From Bacillus methanolicus (lineage in GTDB: Bacteria; Bacillota; Bacilli; Bacillales; Cytobacillaceae), in assembly GCF_008764295.1 (NCBI RefSeq), contig NZ_VTQX01000012.1, forward strand, positions 1 to 64,000: a stretch of DNA of 64,000 nt. The letters are read 5' to 3'. Below, piece by piece: positions 8,349 to 17,756 of this stretch (positions are counted from its first letter, which is position 1; each line of letters begins with the position of its first letter). Both the position numbers and the translations under genes were made by a program. The notes beneath the pieces are model-generated. The model was not told the DNA's origin, did not search any database, and saw only the letters and a list, made by a program, of their open reading frames with translations.

Positions 8349-9560
8349 TTAAGCAAGTTTTACTTTTCGAATAAAAAAATAGATCAATGTGTGTCCTGCC
8401 CCAAGGAGCAATAAAAGGAATGGAATCACCTTGTCAGGATCATAAAATGCTATTCCTAGCAAGAACAATAAAATTGAAATCACTCTGCCAGCATTTAAAA
8501 AAATTTCTTTAACTACAATATATTCTATCCTCATCTCGGCTGCTTTCCAACCACGGCCAATGACATCGTATGTCATCGACATATATGGAACTAGTAGGAG
8601 CGGATAGGCGACAGCAATTACTCCAGCGTAAATCAGCAGCTTCACATAGGTTGGATCGAACACTATGATAAAGATAGATAAATACAGAATAATGCCTCCG
8701 ATTAATATTGCTCTTTTCCTCATTTCTTTTTTGATCATTCTAGAAACGAAGTAGTAGGCGACAAAGGCAACTCCCGAATTAATCAATCCAAAGGTTCCTA
8801 ATGATAACTCACTTCCTGTAGCGATAAAGACAAACACAGAAATAATGAATGCGAACGTACCTTCTCTAAAGCCTTGAAAGAAATGGGCATGATTAATCAA
8901 TTGCCAATTTTTATTCAGTTTTCTTTCTTGCAGGATTCGAACAAAATAATATTTTCCTTTTGCCGGTCTCCTTTTCAGTGAAAAACTTAGCATCACCGCT
9001 AAAGAAAACAACCCTAATGAAATTCCAAATACGATTGAATAACCAAGAAACTTTTCCATCTTTGCGATAATAAATCCTGCTGCAATCGGACCGATCATTC
9101 CGCCAACAGAAGATAAAATTCCGAGGAAGCCATTGAAAAAATCCCTCGTTTCTGGCTCCGTAATTTCAAAGGTAAGTACATTATAGGCAAGCCAGTAGAA
9201 GCCGTATCCAACACCTAATAAACCCCCAAGCAATAACAAATATTTAGAAGCAGCGGTGCCAATGATTAAAACGGTCAAATAAAAGAGAGCTAAAAAAATG
9301 ACGCCGATCCTTAGCACAATCACCCTGTCAATTTTCTTAGCCCACCTTCCTGCAAGAATAAACGTAATCGGTTGTAATACAACGACAGCTAGATTATACA
9401 TTCCTAAATCGCGAAATTCACCAGATTGCTTCCATAAATATATATTCACGAATGTATTGGAGAGAGCAATGCTAAGGGAATATAATCCGCCAATCATTAG
9501 TAATAAAGACAAATCTCTTGTTAGTTCTACATCACCAAGCAGTTTATTTATTTTACTCAT
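8349..9560 (-). CDS. yqgE: Major facilitator superfamily transporter, YqgE type
   Basis: 403 residues with about 12 hydrophobic segments, the usual MFS length. The loop RPAKGKYYFVRIL near the middle is the cytoplasmic connection between the two six-helix halves. Substrate is unknown; the family member at this position in B. subtilis (YqgE) is also uncharacterised. ATG at 9560 follows GGGGAGAA. It lies between sodA and pbpA, each with its own terminator, so it is probably transcribed alone. Confidence 0.85.
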   Translation of the reverse strand: MSKINKLLGDVELTRDLSLLLMIGGLYSLSIALSNTFVNIYLWKQSGEFRDLGMYNLAVVVLQPITFILAGRWAKKIDRVIVLRIGVIFLALFYLTVLIIGTAASKYLLLLGGLLGVGYGFYWLAYNVLTFEITEPETRDFFNGFLGILSSVGGMIGPIAAGFIIAKMEKFLGYSIVFGISLGLFSLAVMLSFSLKRRPAKGKYYFVRILQERKLNKNWQLINHAHFFQGFREGTFAFIISVFVFIATGSELSLGTFGLINSGVAFVAYYFVSRMIKKEMRKRAILIGGIILYLSIFIIVFDPTYVKLLIYAGVIAVAYPLLLVPYMSMTYDVIGRGWKAAEMRIEYIVVKEIFLNAGRVISILLFLLGIAFYDPDKVIPFLLLLLGAGHTLIYFFIRKVKLA

Positions 9561-9632
9561 TTAATTCTCCCCTTTATATCTAAAGGGTAGTTTCTAACAA
9601 AAGGAGCATGATTATGCACAATTAACAAGATC

Positions 9633-9666
9633 AAAAAAAGCAGAAGGAGAACCCTTCTGCTTTTTT
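9633..9666 (-). terminator. Terminator after sodA
   Basis: AAAAAAAGCAGAAGG pairs with the arm CCTTCTGCTTTTTT. The run of T on the minus strand marks it as the sodA terminator; the symmetrical A/T tails could let it work both ways. Confidence 0.9.
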
Positions 9667-9677
9667 CCATTAGTTGA

Positions 9678-10286
9678 TTATTTTGCAGCGCTGTAACGCT
9701 TAGCTACTTCATCCCAATTTACTACATTCCAAAAAGCACCGATGTAGTCAGGACGGCGGTTTTGATAATTTAAATAGTAAGCATGCTCCCAAACATCCAG
9801 TCCAAGTACAGGAGTCTTGCCTTCCATTAACGGAGAGTCTTGATTTGGCGTACTTGTTACTTCTAATTCTCCATTATTTACAACTAACCAAGCCCAACCG
9901 GAGCCGAAGCGTGTTGTGGCAGCCTTGGTGAATTCCGCCTTGAAGTTGTCAAAGCTTCCAAACTTTGCAGTGATGGCATCAGCTAATTCTCCAGTTGGTG
10001 CACCTCCACCATTTGGTGAAAGAATGGTCCAGAATAACGAATGGTTAGCATGTCCACCACCGTTATTACGTACTGCTGTACGTGCAGCTTCCGGTACCGC
10101 ATCAAGGTTTGAAACAACTTCTTCAACTGACTTAGAAAGAAGCTCTTCATTACCTTCCAACGCATTATTTAAATTGGTAACATATGTGTTGTGATGCTTT
10201 GTGTGGTGAATGTTCATCGTTTCTTTGTCAATATGCGGTTCAAGTGCATCATAAGCATAAGGTAATTGTGGTAATTCAAAAGCCAT
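9678..10286 (-). CDS. sodA: Superoxide dismutase, Mn/Fe family
   Basis: 202 residues, normal for bacterial SodA. Metal ligands His27, His82, Asp164 and His168 are all in place ([30 protein letters not shown]). GGGHANHS favours manganese. It converts superoxide to hydrogen peroxide and oxygen in the cytoplasm. ATG at 10286 follows AAGGAGGAA; 17 codons further upstream are open but lack a ribosome binding site. It is divergent from fnr across a 518-base spacer. Confidence 0.97.
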   Translation of the reverse strand: MAFELPQLPYAYDALEPHIDKETMNIHHTKHHNTYVTNLNNALEGNEELLSKSVEEVVSNLDAVPEAARTAVRNNGGGHANHSLFWTILSPNGGGAPTGELADAITAKFGSFDNFKAEFTKAATTRFGSGWAWLVVNNGELEVTSTPNQDSPLMEGKTPVLGLDVWEHAYYLNYQNRRPDYIGAFWNVVNWDEVAKRYSAAK

Positions 10287-10804
10287 TATTAATTCCTCCT
10301 TATGTAATAAAAATGTTTTTAGAAATATTCCCTTCACTATATTAAGAATATTCCCAAAGTGTTTAAGTTAAGATTACCAAAGTTAGAAATTCCTTTCAAA
10401 CATAATGACTTAGGTAACATAACTATTATTTCCTATACAATTGATAGTATTCCACATAAAGGTTCTATTTTCCTTCTTTGATTCATCACTATTTATCATA
10501 AAGTTCGATAATTTGTCAAGAGTCTCTATTTCCTTATATATCAACGTTTTAAGTCATAATCACTGTATTAATAGAGATTTCAGCTCTTTCACGATATTGA
10601 CAGTATCAATAAATTTTTCTAAAGTGAAGAATATCACAATGTTTTTTACATTCTGTTTGAACCAAATTGGTTTGCCCTATTCCAGTCCGGCAAGCAAAAG
10701 GTATGCGAAATCGAGGTGTCCTTAAAAAGAGCGAAAAGTCATTTTTCATTATAATGTTTACGATCACCTTTCTTACGAAAATTTGAACATAGGAGTGAGA
10801 TCAT
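10287..10804. other. Divergent sodA/fnr intergenic region
   Basis: 518 bases without a convincing gene. The stretch is very AT-rich. It contains one FNR/CRP-like dyad (10623-10638) and, before fnr, a perfect TATAAT at 10750-10755 with no good -35 partner, which fits a regulated promoter. No hairpin terminator was seen. Confidence 0.6.
10623..10638. promoter_or_regulatory. Candidate FNR/CRP-type operator
   Basis: AGTGA, six bases, TCACA: nine of ten positions fit the TGTGA-N6-TCACA dyad used by FNR and CRP proteins. It lies upstream of both fnr and sodA, about 167 bases before fnr. On the minus strand a GATACT at 10607-10602 would place the site near -41, the activator position, but that -10 is weak. 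Confidence 0.35.
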
Positions 10805-11500
10805 ATGAAAGAGTCCACCGTTTCTCTATATAGCCTCCTCATACAAGAATTTATTGATAAAGAAACTATTCAAAAATATAAAGCTGGAACCATTCTTTTC
10901 AATGAAAGAGATTCAGTTGATTATATTTTTATATTACTGCGTGGTAGCGTTGCCCTTGGCCGTGTTCATATGAAAGGAAAAGAATTCATCCTAAAAATAT
11001 TATCAGGCGAAGAATTAATTATTGAATATCAACTATTCAAACCACAAGCGAAATATCATTTTTACGCCAAAACTTTTACAGACTGTGAAATGCTTATGAT
11101 TAAACGTGCCGATTTCGAAGAATTTGTCCATAGTAATCAAAATCTATTAAATGCCTTATCTTCATGGTTAAGCACCCGTTATTTGAAAGCTCAAATGAAA
11201 TGTCAGGACCTGATGATGAATGGAAAAAAAGGCGGACTCTATTCTATTCTCATTCGTTTATGCAATAGCTACGGTGTTATGACGGATGAGGGAATATTAA
11301 TTGATTTACCGCTAACACACCAGGAGCTTGCCAATTTTACTTATGGAACGAGAGAAGTCATACAAAGGATGTTAAAGGAGCTTCGTGAAAAAGATATCAT
11401 TTCCTACAATCAGCAGAGGCTCATTATTAAAAACATTAATTATTTAAAAGAAAGCGTGGATTGTCAAAACTGTCCTTTTGAGATCTGCGGGATAAATTAA
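10805..11500 (+). CDS. fnr: Fnr-type oxygen-sensing transcription regulator
   Basis: 231 residues: cyclic-nucleotide-binding fold at about 20-115, dimer helix, then a winged helix-turn-helix at 165-205 (LTHQELANFTYGTREVIQRM). The C-terminus carries Cys220-x2-Cys223-x4-Cys228. B. subtilis Fnr, unlike E. coli FNR, holds its [4Fe-4S] cluster with C-terminal Cys227, Cys230 and Cys235 plus Asp141; the spacing here is identical and Asp135 falls at the matching distance. So it is very probably the anaerobic activator of nitrate respiration and fermentation genes. The start follows AGGAGTGAG. In B. subtilis fnr sits beside narK, not sodA. Confidence 0.8.
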   Translation: MKESTVSLYSLLIQEFIDKETIQKYKAGTILFNERDSVDYIFILLRGSVALGRVHMKGKEFILKILSGEELIIEYQLFKPQAKYHFYAKTFTDCEMLMIKRADFEEFVHSNQNLLNALSSWLSTRYLKAQMKCQDLMMNGKKGGLYSILIRLCNSYGVMTDEGILIDLPLTHQELANFTYGTREVIQRMLKELREKDIISYNQQRLIIKNINYLKESVDCQNCPFEICGIN

Positions 11501-11580
11501 CAACACGACAACAGCCTCGCAATATTGTTTCGCACCAAAATTCCCATCTGTTGCTTGTTAAGTCTACATCCTCGAGATAT

Positions 11581-11627
11581 AAAAACAATACTGGCCCATA
11601 GAAAAAGTTGAGCTAGTATTGTTTTTT
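11581..11627. terminator. Bidirectional terminator between fnr and yqgC
   Basis: AAAAACAATACT and AGTATTGTTTTTT form a 12-bp stem with A and T tails on the two sides. The genes converge here and the yqgC stop codon overlaps the last bases. Confidence 0.85.
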
Positions 11628-12105
11628 ACACGATAACAAAGAAATAAATGAGCATTAGCGCTTGGATTAATCCTTTTGTGACAACACTGCTAATAAAACC
11701 GATGACCGAACCAAATCCAATCGTTAGTCCCTCTTTAAATCCCTTTTTATTAATCAGCCACTCCGCAATAACCGCACCTAAAAAAGGGCCGATAATAATC
11801 CCAAGAAAAGGAATAACAAATGGACCAACTAAAATTCCAATTGTACTACCCCAGATTCCAGCCTTTGAACCTCCGTATTTTTTTATTCCTAACAAATTAG
11901 CTACAAAATCAGCTACAAATAATAATAGAATGAATAAACCTTGAACAACCCAAAAGAACCAATTAAATGGTTCAAAGCTGAAGAAAAGTCCATATAAAAG
12001 ATATCCTCCAAGAATAAACAAAACACTTGGAACAATCGGATAAATCAAGCCAATAAACGAAATGATAAAAAGCGCTATGATAATAATCCAGTACAAAATA
12101 TCCAC
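11626..12105 (-). CDS. yqgC: DUF456 membrane protein, YqgC type
   Basis: 159 residues, almost wholly hydrophobic, with four or five membrane segments and glycine-rich helices (GSTIGILVGPF, GIIIGPFLGAVIAE), the pattern of the DUF456 family. B. subtilis yqgC lies in the same place beside sodA. Function is unknown. fnr has been placed between it and sodA here. The ATG follows GAAGGAG. Confidence 0.85.
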   Translation of the reverse strand: MDILYWIIIIALFIISFIGLIYPIVPSVLFILGGYLLYGLFFSFEPFNWFFWVVQGLFILLLFVADFVANLLGIKKYGGSKAGIWGSTIGILVGPFVIPFLGIIIGPFLGAVIAEWLINKKGFKEGLTIGFGSVIGFISSVVTKGLIQALMLIYFFVIV

Positions 12106-12150
12106 TTCATCAACTCCTTCATCATTTACACAAATTATAAACGAGATCAG

Positions 12151-12179
12151 AAAAACTCGCCAAAAAAGAGCGAGTTTTT
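12151..12179 (-). terminator. Terminator of the Na/Pi symporter gene
   Basis: AAAAACTCGC and GCGAGTTTTT form a 10-bp stem, with T-rich tail on the minus strand, just after the stop codon at 12186. Confidence 0.8.
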
Positions 12180-12185
12180 CCTAGC

Positions 12186-13817
12186 TTAATGTCTTTCACC
12201 TAACACAGCTTCAGCGATATTTACAGCATGATCGCCGATTCTTTCAAGATTGCTAATAATATCGACAAACACAATGCCTGCTTGGGCGCTGCATTCCCCA
12301 CCGCTTAAGCGAAGAATATGTTGCTTGCGCAATTTTCTTTCCATCTTATCGATCTGTTCTTCCTTCTTAATGACGTTTCGTGCCTGTTCTTTATCATTAT
12401 GATCTAAGGCATTGACTGCTTCCTTAACAGTCGATATCGTCAATTGGAACATTTCCTCAAGCTCATCCATTGCTGGTTTCGTTATTTTTACTTTATTTGC
12501 TAATTGATATTCAACTAATTCAAGTACATTTTCATAATGATCACCAATTCTTTCAATATCACGAATGGTATCAACTAAAATAGAATGCTCATTTGATTCT
12601 GTTTCTGATAAAGGGCTTGATGATAATGCTACTAAATAGTCAGTTATTTTTCTATCTAAATTGTTTATGGCATCCTCAAGCTGCGCTGCTGTATCCGAAT
12701 GTTTTTGCGATTTCGTTTTCATATAATTATTCGTTTCTGTCAATCCTAATACAGCAAATTGCCCCATTCTAAGGACCTCTTCTTTCGCTTGTCCCAATGC
12801 AATAGAAGGGGACTGTTCTATAAAGACTGGGTCTAAATGCTTCGCTTTATACTCCAAGACTGAATCCTCACCCGGAATCAATTTTGTCACAATCACTGCA
12901 AGAACCGCAATAAACGGGAATTGAATCAATGTATTCGTTGAATTAAAAATACCATGTGCAAAAGCAATTGTCATTTCTGGATTAAGGTGCAGTTTATCTT
13001 GTAAATATTCAATTAAAAGTGTAAAAGGTCCGAGTAATATCATAAAAATTGTCGCACCGATTAAATTAAATAAAACATGGGTGGCAGCCGCTCGTTTCGC
13101 AGCGACCGAGGCACCAATTGCTGCTAATACTGCCGTAATGGTTGTCCCAATATTATCTCCAAATAGGACAGGAAGCGCAGCCTGCATATCCACTAAGCCT
13201 TCTGAAAATAACCCTTGTAGTATTCCAATTGTTGCACTGGAACTCTGCACGACAACAGTAAAGACAGTACCAATTATCACGCCAAGAATTGGATTAGAGC
13301 TCATGCTTACTGTTAATTCATGAAATGCCTCTAAACCACGCAGCGGTTTCATTCCACTACTCATCAGTTCAAGCCCGAAGAACAAACCACCAAAACCAAA
13401 GACGATTTGGCCAAAGTTATGTATCTTCTTGCTTTTAAAGAAAAATAACAGGATCGATCCTAATGCAATGATCGGTAAAGCATATGCACCAACATCAATT
13501 CCAATAATGAAGGCCGTTATTGTCGTACCAATATTGGCCCCCATAATGACGCCAATAGCCTGACGTAAAGTCATAAAACCAGCACTTACTAAACCAATCG
13601 TAATCGCTGTAGTTCCACTACTTGATTGTATAAGCGCGGTTACAATAATCCCAGCTAACACACCCATAAAAGGATTTGTTGTAAAACGATCTAGTATATC
13701 TCTAAGCTTGTCCCCTGCAGATTTTTGCAGACCATCGCCCATATACTTTATACCAAACAAGAAAATCCCCAGTCCACCAAGGAACTCAAATATCATCTGT
13801 TGAACATCAAACTCCAA
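12186..13817 (-). CDS. Na+/phosphate symporter with C-terminal PhoU-like domain
   Basis: 543 residues from the chosen start. Two inverted Na/Pi-cotransporter repeats carry the hallmark QSSS motifs (IQSSSGTTAITIG near 65 and VVQSSSATIGI near 190), each followed by the NIGTT segment. Residues from about 345 on form a PhoU-like helical domain (DIERIGDHYENV, LERIGDHAVNIAE). This is the YjbB/NptA type, which moves phosphate across the membrane; direction is not evident from sequence. The open frame begins with TTG at 13826, but AGGGG lies immediately before it; TTG at 13817 gives nine-base spacing and the common N-terminus MEFDVQQMIF. Confidence 0.9.
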   Translation of the reverse strand: MEFDVQQMIFEFLGGLGIFLFGIKYMGDGLQKSAGDKLRDILDRFTTNPFMGVLAGIIVTALIQSSSGTTAITIGLVSAGFMTLRQAIGVIMGANIGTTITAFIIGIDVGAYALPIIALGSILLFFFKSKKIHNFGQIVFGFGGLFFGLELMSSGMKPLRGLEAFHELTVSMSSNPILGVIIGTVFTVVVQSSSATIGILQGLFSEGLVDMQAALPVLFGDNIGTTITAVLAAIGASVAAKRAAATHVLFNLIGATIFMILLGPFTLLIEYLQDKLHLNPEMTIAFAHGIFNSTNTLIQFPFIAVLAVIVTKLIPGEDSVLEYKAKHLDPVFIEQSPSIALGQAKEEVLRMGQFAVLGLTETNNYMKTKSQKHSDTAAQLEDAINNLDRKITDYLVALSSSPLSETESNEHSILVDTIRDIERIGDHYENVLELVEYQLANKVKITKPAMDELEEMFQLTISTVKEAVNALDHNDKEQARNVIKKEEQIDKMERKLRKQHILRLSGGECSAQAGIVFVDIISNLERIGDHAVNIAEAVLGERH

Positions 13818-14371
13818 ACTCTTCAACCCCTATTACATGAAATAAAGAAAAAGTAATAAAAAAGTTCCCACATCAATTTCATAAAAAGTACAGTTTAGAG
13901 TAAATACGAACTCGATTCATCTGCCAAATTTTCTCTCTGTCATCAGTATTTGAACCGTTCAAGCGCTCGTGAATTTTGTACATTTACAAAACCGACTCTC
14001 CTATTATGCGTTATCGTTTGTTACAATGTAAATAATTTATGATGCAAATTTACAATACCTTAATAAAACGGCTTTATGTTACAATTAGATTACAAATAAT
14101 AATTATTCTAAAATCATTCAAGAGGAAAATATTATGAATTTTGGTGATTTTTAGCTCTTTTAATAAGGAAAGAAAAAGCTTTTCTCGATATTAGCGGCTA
14201 CGTATAAGAAGCTTGACGGAAAAAATATAAAGACTTGTCGTCCATCCCAGGCAAAAAGAGTTTTATTATCGCTTGTTCATATCGCCTATACCAAAAAGCT
14301 TATACGAATATCTTGTATTGCAGTTTAGCACAGGCTAAAATGAATGAAGAATACATAAAAGGTGGTTTCAC
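13818..14371. other. Long divergent intergenic region, no gene found
   Basis: 554 very AT-rich bases between the phosphate symporter and yqgB. Several TTACA words occur (13984, 14021, 14050, 14079, 14090), but only the last pair is 11 bp apart, so a Pho box is not supported. A good ribosome binding site, AAAGGTGG, precedes yqgB. No terminator or RNA structure was recognised. Confidence 0.5.
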
Positions 14372-15145
14372 ATGAATATTTTTAAACAGCTCATCTTGAG
14401 CATCTATTCTCCAAAAAGCATCGCATCATGGCGACACCAAGGAATTGGCAAGACGATTTTATTTGTCTTTCTCCTTGTCCTTATTTCCATTATTCCTACT
14501 TCTATACAGATTAGTACGGACATTGTGAATGGATTTAATGTCGTGGAGCAATCAATTGATAAGGACATTCCCGATTTCACCATTGCAGATGGTGAGTTAA
14601 TTTCTGATCATGACTCTCCTGTCAAAATTGAACATCCAGATTTAACCGTTATTTTCGACTCAACTGGAGAAACTGAATTAAATGATTTAGATCTTTCCAT
14701 TAATACCATTGCTTTGTTAAAAAATGATTTTGCCATTATCATCCCAGGCAGTACAACAGATCATTTTTCATATTCTACAATGGACATTGCTTTAACAAAG
14801 GGGGATATAGCTAATTTTGTCAATTCCATAGACTCTCTTTTAGCTATTGCCATCCCCATTTTAATCATCTTTATTTTTCTCTTTGCAAGCGCAATGAAAT
14901 TTATTGGAATTTCCGTATTGGCCCTAATTGGGATAATGATTTATAGAAAAGGTGAGGAACTCAAATATCGTCATATGTGGAGAATGGCTGCCTATAGTAT
15001 TGTACTCCCGACCATATTTTTCATGATTATGGATATCTTCCGTACAGTAGTCCCCTATGGCTTTATGTTAAATTGGCTCGTCTCCATACTCGTATTATTC
15101 TTAGCTTTAAAAGAAATTCCTCCAGCAAAAGAAGCAGAATTATAA
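14372..15145 (+). CDS. yqgB: DUF1189 membrane protein, YqgB type
   Basis: 257 residues. One membrane helix at about 26-46, an extracytoplasmic domain of some 115 residues, then four closely spaced helices from about 163 to 250. The pattern and the N-terminus (FKQLILSIYSPKSIASWR) are those of DUF1189 proteins; B. subtilis YqgB lies in the same place. Function is unknown. ATG follows AAAGGTGG. Confidence 0.85.
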   Translation: MNIFKQLILSIYSPKSIASWRHQGIGKTILFVFLLVLISIIPTSIQISTDIVNGFNVVEQSIDKDIPDFTIADGELISDHDSPVKIEHPDLTVIFDSTGETELNDLDLSINTIALLKNDFAIIIPGSTTDHFSYSTMDIALTKGDIANFVNSIDSLLAIAIPILIIFIFLFASAMKFIGISVLALIGIMIYRKGEELKYRHMWRMAAYSIVLPTIFFMIMDIFRTVVPYGFMLNWLVSILVLFLALKEIPPAKEAEL

Positions 15146-15169
15146 TGGTTAACTAAAACACATTTTGAT

Positions 15170-15445
15170 TCAACAAAAGACAACGAGAGCAATCTCGCTG
15201 TCTTTTGTCATTTTAGAGGGTTCATAAAAATCGAACCAGTCTCTGTTTACTCTTCCCCAAACTACATACAAGTACCTCTTACCACTACACCCTTCTTCAA
15301 CAAGCGAAACTCGAATATCCATTCCTTTATTCTCACAAAAAACCTCCATTGAGAATGTAACAATCCGCTGCATATCTTCATAAATTAGCTCTTCCTCCAA
15401 ACGAAAAGTTAGATGGGTGGGAGTGGAACATGAGTCCTGTTTCAA
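15170..15445 (-). CDS. Hypothetical protein, 91 residues
   Basis: I do not recognise this protein. It starts with TTG at 15445, nine bases after GAGGTGG, a credible ribosome binding site, and no other frame is open. The sequence is soluble, with four cysteines and an aromatic stretch (VVWGRVNRDWFDFY). The last dozen codons coincide with the hairpin that terminates yqgB from the other strand, so the C-terminus may be an accident of that overlap. There is no equivalent at this point in B. subtilis that I recall. It could be a lineage-specific gene or a chance frame. Confidence 0.45.
   Translation of the reverse strand: MKQDSCSTPTHLTFRLEEELIYEDMQRIVTFSMEVFCENKGMDIRVSLVEEGCSGKRYLYVVWGRVNRDWFDFYEPSKMTKDSEIALVVFC
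15174..15207 (+). terminator. Terminator of yqgB
   Basis: CAAAAGACAACGAGA pairs with TCTCGCTGTCTTTTG (one mismatch), loop GCAA, then TCATTTTA. It lies 28 bases after the yqgB stop. Confidence 0.7.
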
Positions 15446-15544
15446 TCATTCTTTCCACCTCAAAATCTGCTACTTCCATTTTTTGTACTTATTTAATTTA
15501 GACGAGCATATATATGGATAAACCCCATAAAAGGAGCTAGATCC

Positions 15545-15871
15545 ATGAAACGCCTATTCATCCTATTATTAATCGTCGCAGCTATTTTTTCCATATACTA
15601 TGATTTAAGCAGAGGGACACTTCCTATTGCAATTGAAACAAATACGAGTGCTCAAAGTGAAATGCCTACAAATGTCAGTTACTTTAATAAAGAAGTGCAA
15701 AGCGGGGAAACAGTCCTTTCCATCATTGAACAACAATTAAATGGTCCAATCCCTGTTCCGATAGATGAATTAACAAAAGATTTTAGCAACCTCAACGATG
15801 GAACTGAAGCGAATAAAATACAAATTGGTAAGGTTTATAAATTCCCAGATTATACCAAATTACATGAATAA
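15545..15871 (+). CDS. yqfZ: YqfZ-like membrane-anchored protein
   Basis: 108 residues with one N-terminal membrane segment at 4-20 and an exported remainder. The segment VQSGETVLSIIEQQLNG looks like the start of a LysM peptidoglycan-binding repeat (VxxGDTLxxIA pattern), and the end IQIGKVYKFPDY like its last strand. B. subtilis yqfZ has the same position next to ispG. The start follows AAAAGGAGC. Role unknown. Confidence 0.75.
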   Translation: MKRLFILLLIVAAIFSIYYDLSRGTLPIAIETNTSAQSEMPTNVSYFNKEVQSGETVLSIIEQQLNGPIPVPIDELTKDFSNLNDGTEANKIQIGKVYKFPDYTKLHE

Positions 15872-16029
15872 TCCATTTAAACCAGTAAGTTTCTTGTCAA
15901 GGTAAACCCTTCACTGATACAATTAACTCATATTAGCATTATAATGAAAGATGAATTAAATTCGTATTGTCCTACTGAACGAATTTGATTCAGGTGCTTA
16001 TTTCTTTTAAAAAAAGGAGAGAATCACTT

Positions 16030-17145
16030 TTGAGTGAAATTATACATCGTACAAAAACCCGTCCCGTCAAAGTTGGTAATTTAACAATTGGGGGTAATAA
16101 TGAACTTGCCATCCAAAGTATGACCACAACGAAAACGCATGACGTGGATGCTACTGTAGCACAAATCAATCGTTTAGAGGAAGCTGGTTGTCAAATTGTC
16201 AGGGTTGCTTGTCCAGATGAGCGAGCTGCTGATGCCATCGCTGAAATAAAGAAAAGAATTAATATCCCTTTAGTAGTTGATATTCATTTTGACTATAAGC
16301 TGGCTCTTAAAGCAATTGAAGGAGGAGCCGATAAAATTCGCATCAACCCAGGCAATATCGGTAAGAGAGAAAAAGTAGAGGCTGTTGTGAAAGCCGCAAA
16401 AGCAAAAGGAATTCCTATTCGCATTGGAGTTAATGCTGGCTCCCTCGAAAAACGTATTATTGAAAAATATGGTTACCCGACTGCTGATGGTATGGTGGAA
16501 AGCGCCCTACATCATATTAAAATTTTAGAAGATCTCGATTTCCATGATATTATCGTTTCCATGAAAGCGTCAGATGTAAATTTAGCGATCGAGGCTTATG
16601 AAAAAGCGGCAAAAGCTTTTGATTACCCATTACATTTAGGAATTACAGAATCTGGAACATTATTTGCTGGCACTGTAAAAAGTGCTGCTGGCTTAGGAGC
16701 AATCCTCAGCAAAGGCATCGGAAATACATTGCGCATTTCGTTAAGTGCCGATCCCGTTGAGGAAGTTAAAGTGGCAAGAGAGCTTCTCAAATCATTTGGA
16801 CTGTCTTCAAATGCAGCTACTTTAATTTCCTGCCCGACATGCGGTCGAATCGAAATTGATCTAATTAGCATAGCAAATGAAGTTGAAGAATATATTTCAA
16901 CGATCAAAGCCCCTATAAAAGTAGCGGTGCTCGGTTGTGCTGTCAACGGTCCAGGAGAAGCCCGGGAAGCAGATATCGGTATTGCTGGTGCCCGCGGCGA
17001 AGGACTCCTCTTCCGTAAAGGAAAAATTGTCCGTAAAGTTCCTGAGGAAACAATGGTTGAGGAACTGAAAAAAGAAATCGACCAAATTGCCGCAGAATAT
17101 TTTGCTAAAAAAGAAGCAGAAGCAAAAGCGGAAACCGTTCAATAA
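16030..17145 (+). CDS. ispG: IspG, 4-hydroxy-3-methylbut-2-enyl-diphosphate synthase
   Basis: 371 residues from TTG 16030. It catalyses the reductive ring opening of MEcPP to HMBPP, step six of the MEP isoprenoid pathway, with a [4Fe-4S] cluster. The TIM-barrel part is followed by the cluster domain with CPTCGR and [10 protein letters not shown], which hold the three ligand cysteines, and a conserved glutamate in GEA. The frame is open from 15985, but AAAAGGAGAG sits at 16013-16022, inside that extension and nine bases from the [13 protein letters not shown] is the usual beginning. IspH, the next enzyme, is at 24450. Confidence 0.96.
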   Translation: MSEIIHRTKTRPVKVGNLTIGGNNELAIQSMTTTKTHDVDATVAQINRLEEAGCQIVRVACPDERAADAIAEIKKRINIPLVVDIHFDYKLALKAIEGGADKIRINPGNIGKREKVEAVVKAAKAKGIPIRIGVNAGSLEKRIIEKYGYPTADGMVESALHHIKILEDLDFHDIIVSMKASDVNLAIEAYEKAAKAFDYPLHLGITESGTLFAGTVKSAAGLGAILSKGIGNTLRISLSADPVEEVKVARELLKSFGLSSNAATLISCPTCGRIEIDLISIANEVEEYISTIKAPIKVAVLGCAVNGPGEAREADIGIAGARGEGLLFRKGKIVRKVPEETMVEELKKEIDQIAAEYFAKKEAEAKAETVQ

Positions 17146-17186
17146 AAATACGAGGCTTGGCATACGGCCGAGCCTCGTATTTTTTT
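17144..17186 (+). terminator. Terminator of ispG
   Basis: AAAATACGAGGCTTGG and CCGAGCCTCGTATTTTTTT form a stem of about 16 bp with one wobble, loop CATACGG. The A-rich left side means it may also serve the convergent yqfX. Confidence 0.9.
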
Positions 17187-17217
17187 ATAGCTTTCAAGTG
17201 CTCCTAACTTGAAAAGC

Positions 17218-17592
17218 TTAAAAGAACGGAAGAATAAACATCCCTAAAATAATCGATACAGCTCCGATCCCGATCGCCCAGCTACCGAGACCTTGTGCTC
17301 CTCTACGACGTGCAATAAATCCAAGCACGATGCCTGCTGCCCCAAACAAAATCGGAGAAACAAATAAAGATAAAATCGAGAGGATGATCGCGGCAAAGCC
17401 CATACCTGTTCCCCCCGCACCTGCATCCACATCCCGCTCTTCCTTATTTTCTCTTTCAAAGGTTACAGGAGCAGCCATTTCAGCTGAGGTTTCCTCTAAA
17501 TAATCCGCAGTCTTTATTTGTTCATACGATTCTAATCCCCAGTCATCCTTTCGCAAATTCGTGACGGGGACCTTGCGTTCTTGATCTGCCAT
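17218..17592 (-). CDS. yqfX: DUF4190-type small membrane protein, YqfX type
   Basis: 124 residues. A charged N-terminal half of about 60 residues precedes two glycine-rich membrane helices (FAAIILSILSLFVSPILFG and a second around 100-122) separated by FIARRRGAQG, typical of DUF4190. B. subtilis yqfX has the same place between ispG and the nucleotidase. Function unknown. Confidence 0.8.
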   Translation of the reverse strand: MADQERKVPVTNLRKDDWGLESYEQIKTADYLEETSAEMAAPVTFERENKEERDVDAGAGGTGMGFAAIILSILSLFVSPILFGAAGIVLGFIARRRGAQGLGSWAIGIGAVSIILGMFILPFF

Positions 17593-17756
17593 ATTTAAAA
17601 TCCCTCGCTTTCTTTATAGGAGCATTTATATTGTTTTACAGAGCGAGTTATTTTAAAAGTGTTAAAGTCTGTCAAAGAAGGATATGAAATTGGTGCTACA
17701 TAATTTCAACTAAAATTGTTAAAATGATGGTGTGAGTATTAAAAAGGAGAGCGAAA

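Noticed and set aside
10441-10725. 94-codon frame in the sodA-fnr spacer
   Set aside because: TTG/ATT-type start without ribosome binding site, Ser/Phe/Ile-rich as expected from AT-rich DNA.
13984-14094. Second Pho box upstream of the Na/Pi symporter and yqgB
   Set aside because: TTACA words are at 37, 29, 29 and 11 bp from each other, and the orientation faces yqgB. Only the last pair has the right spacing; AT-richness explains the rest.
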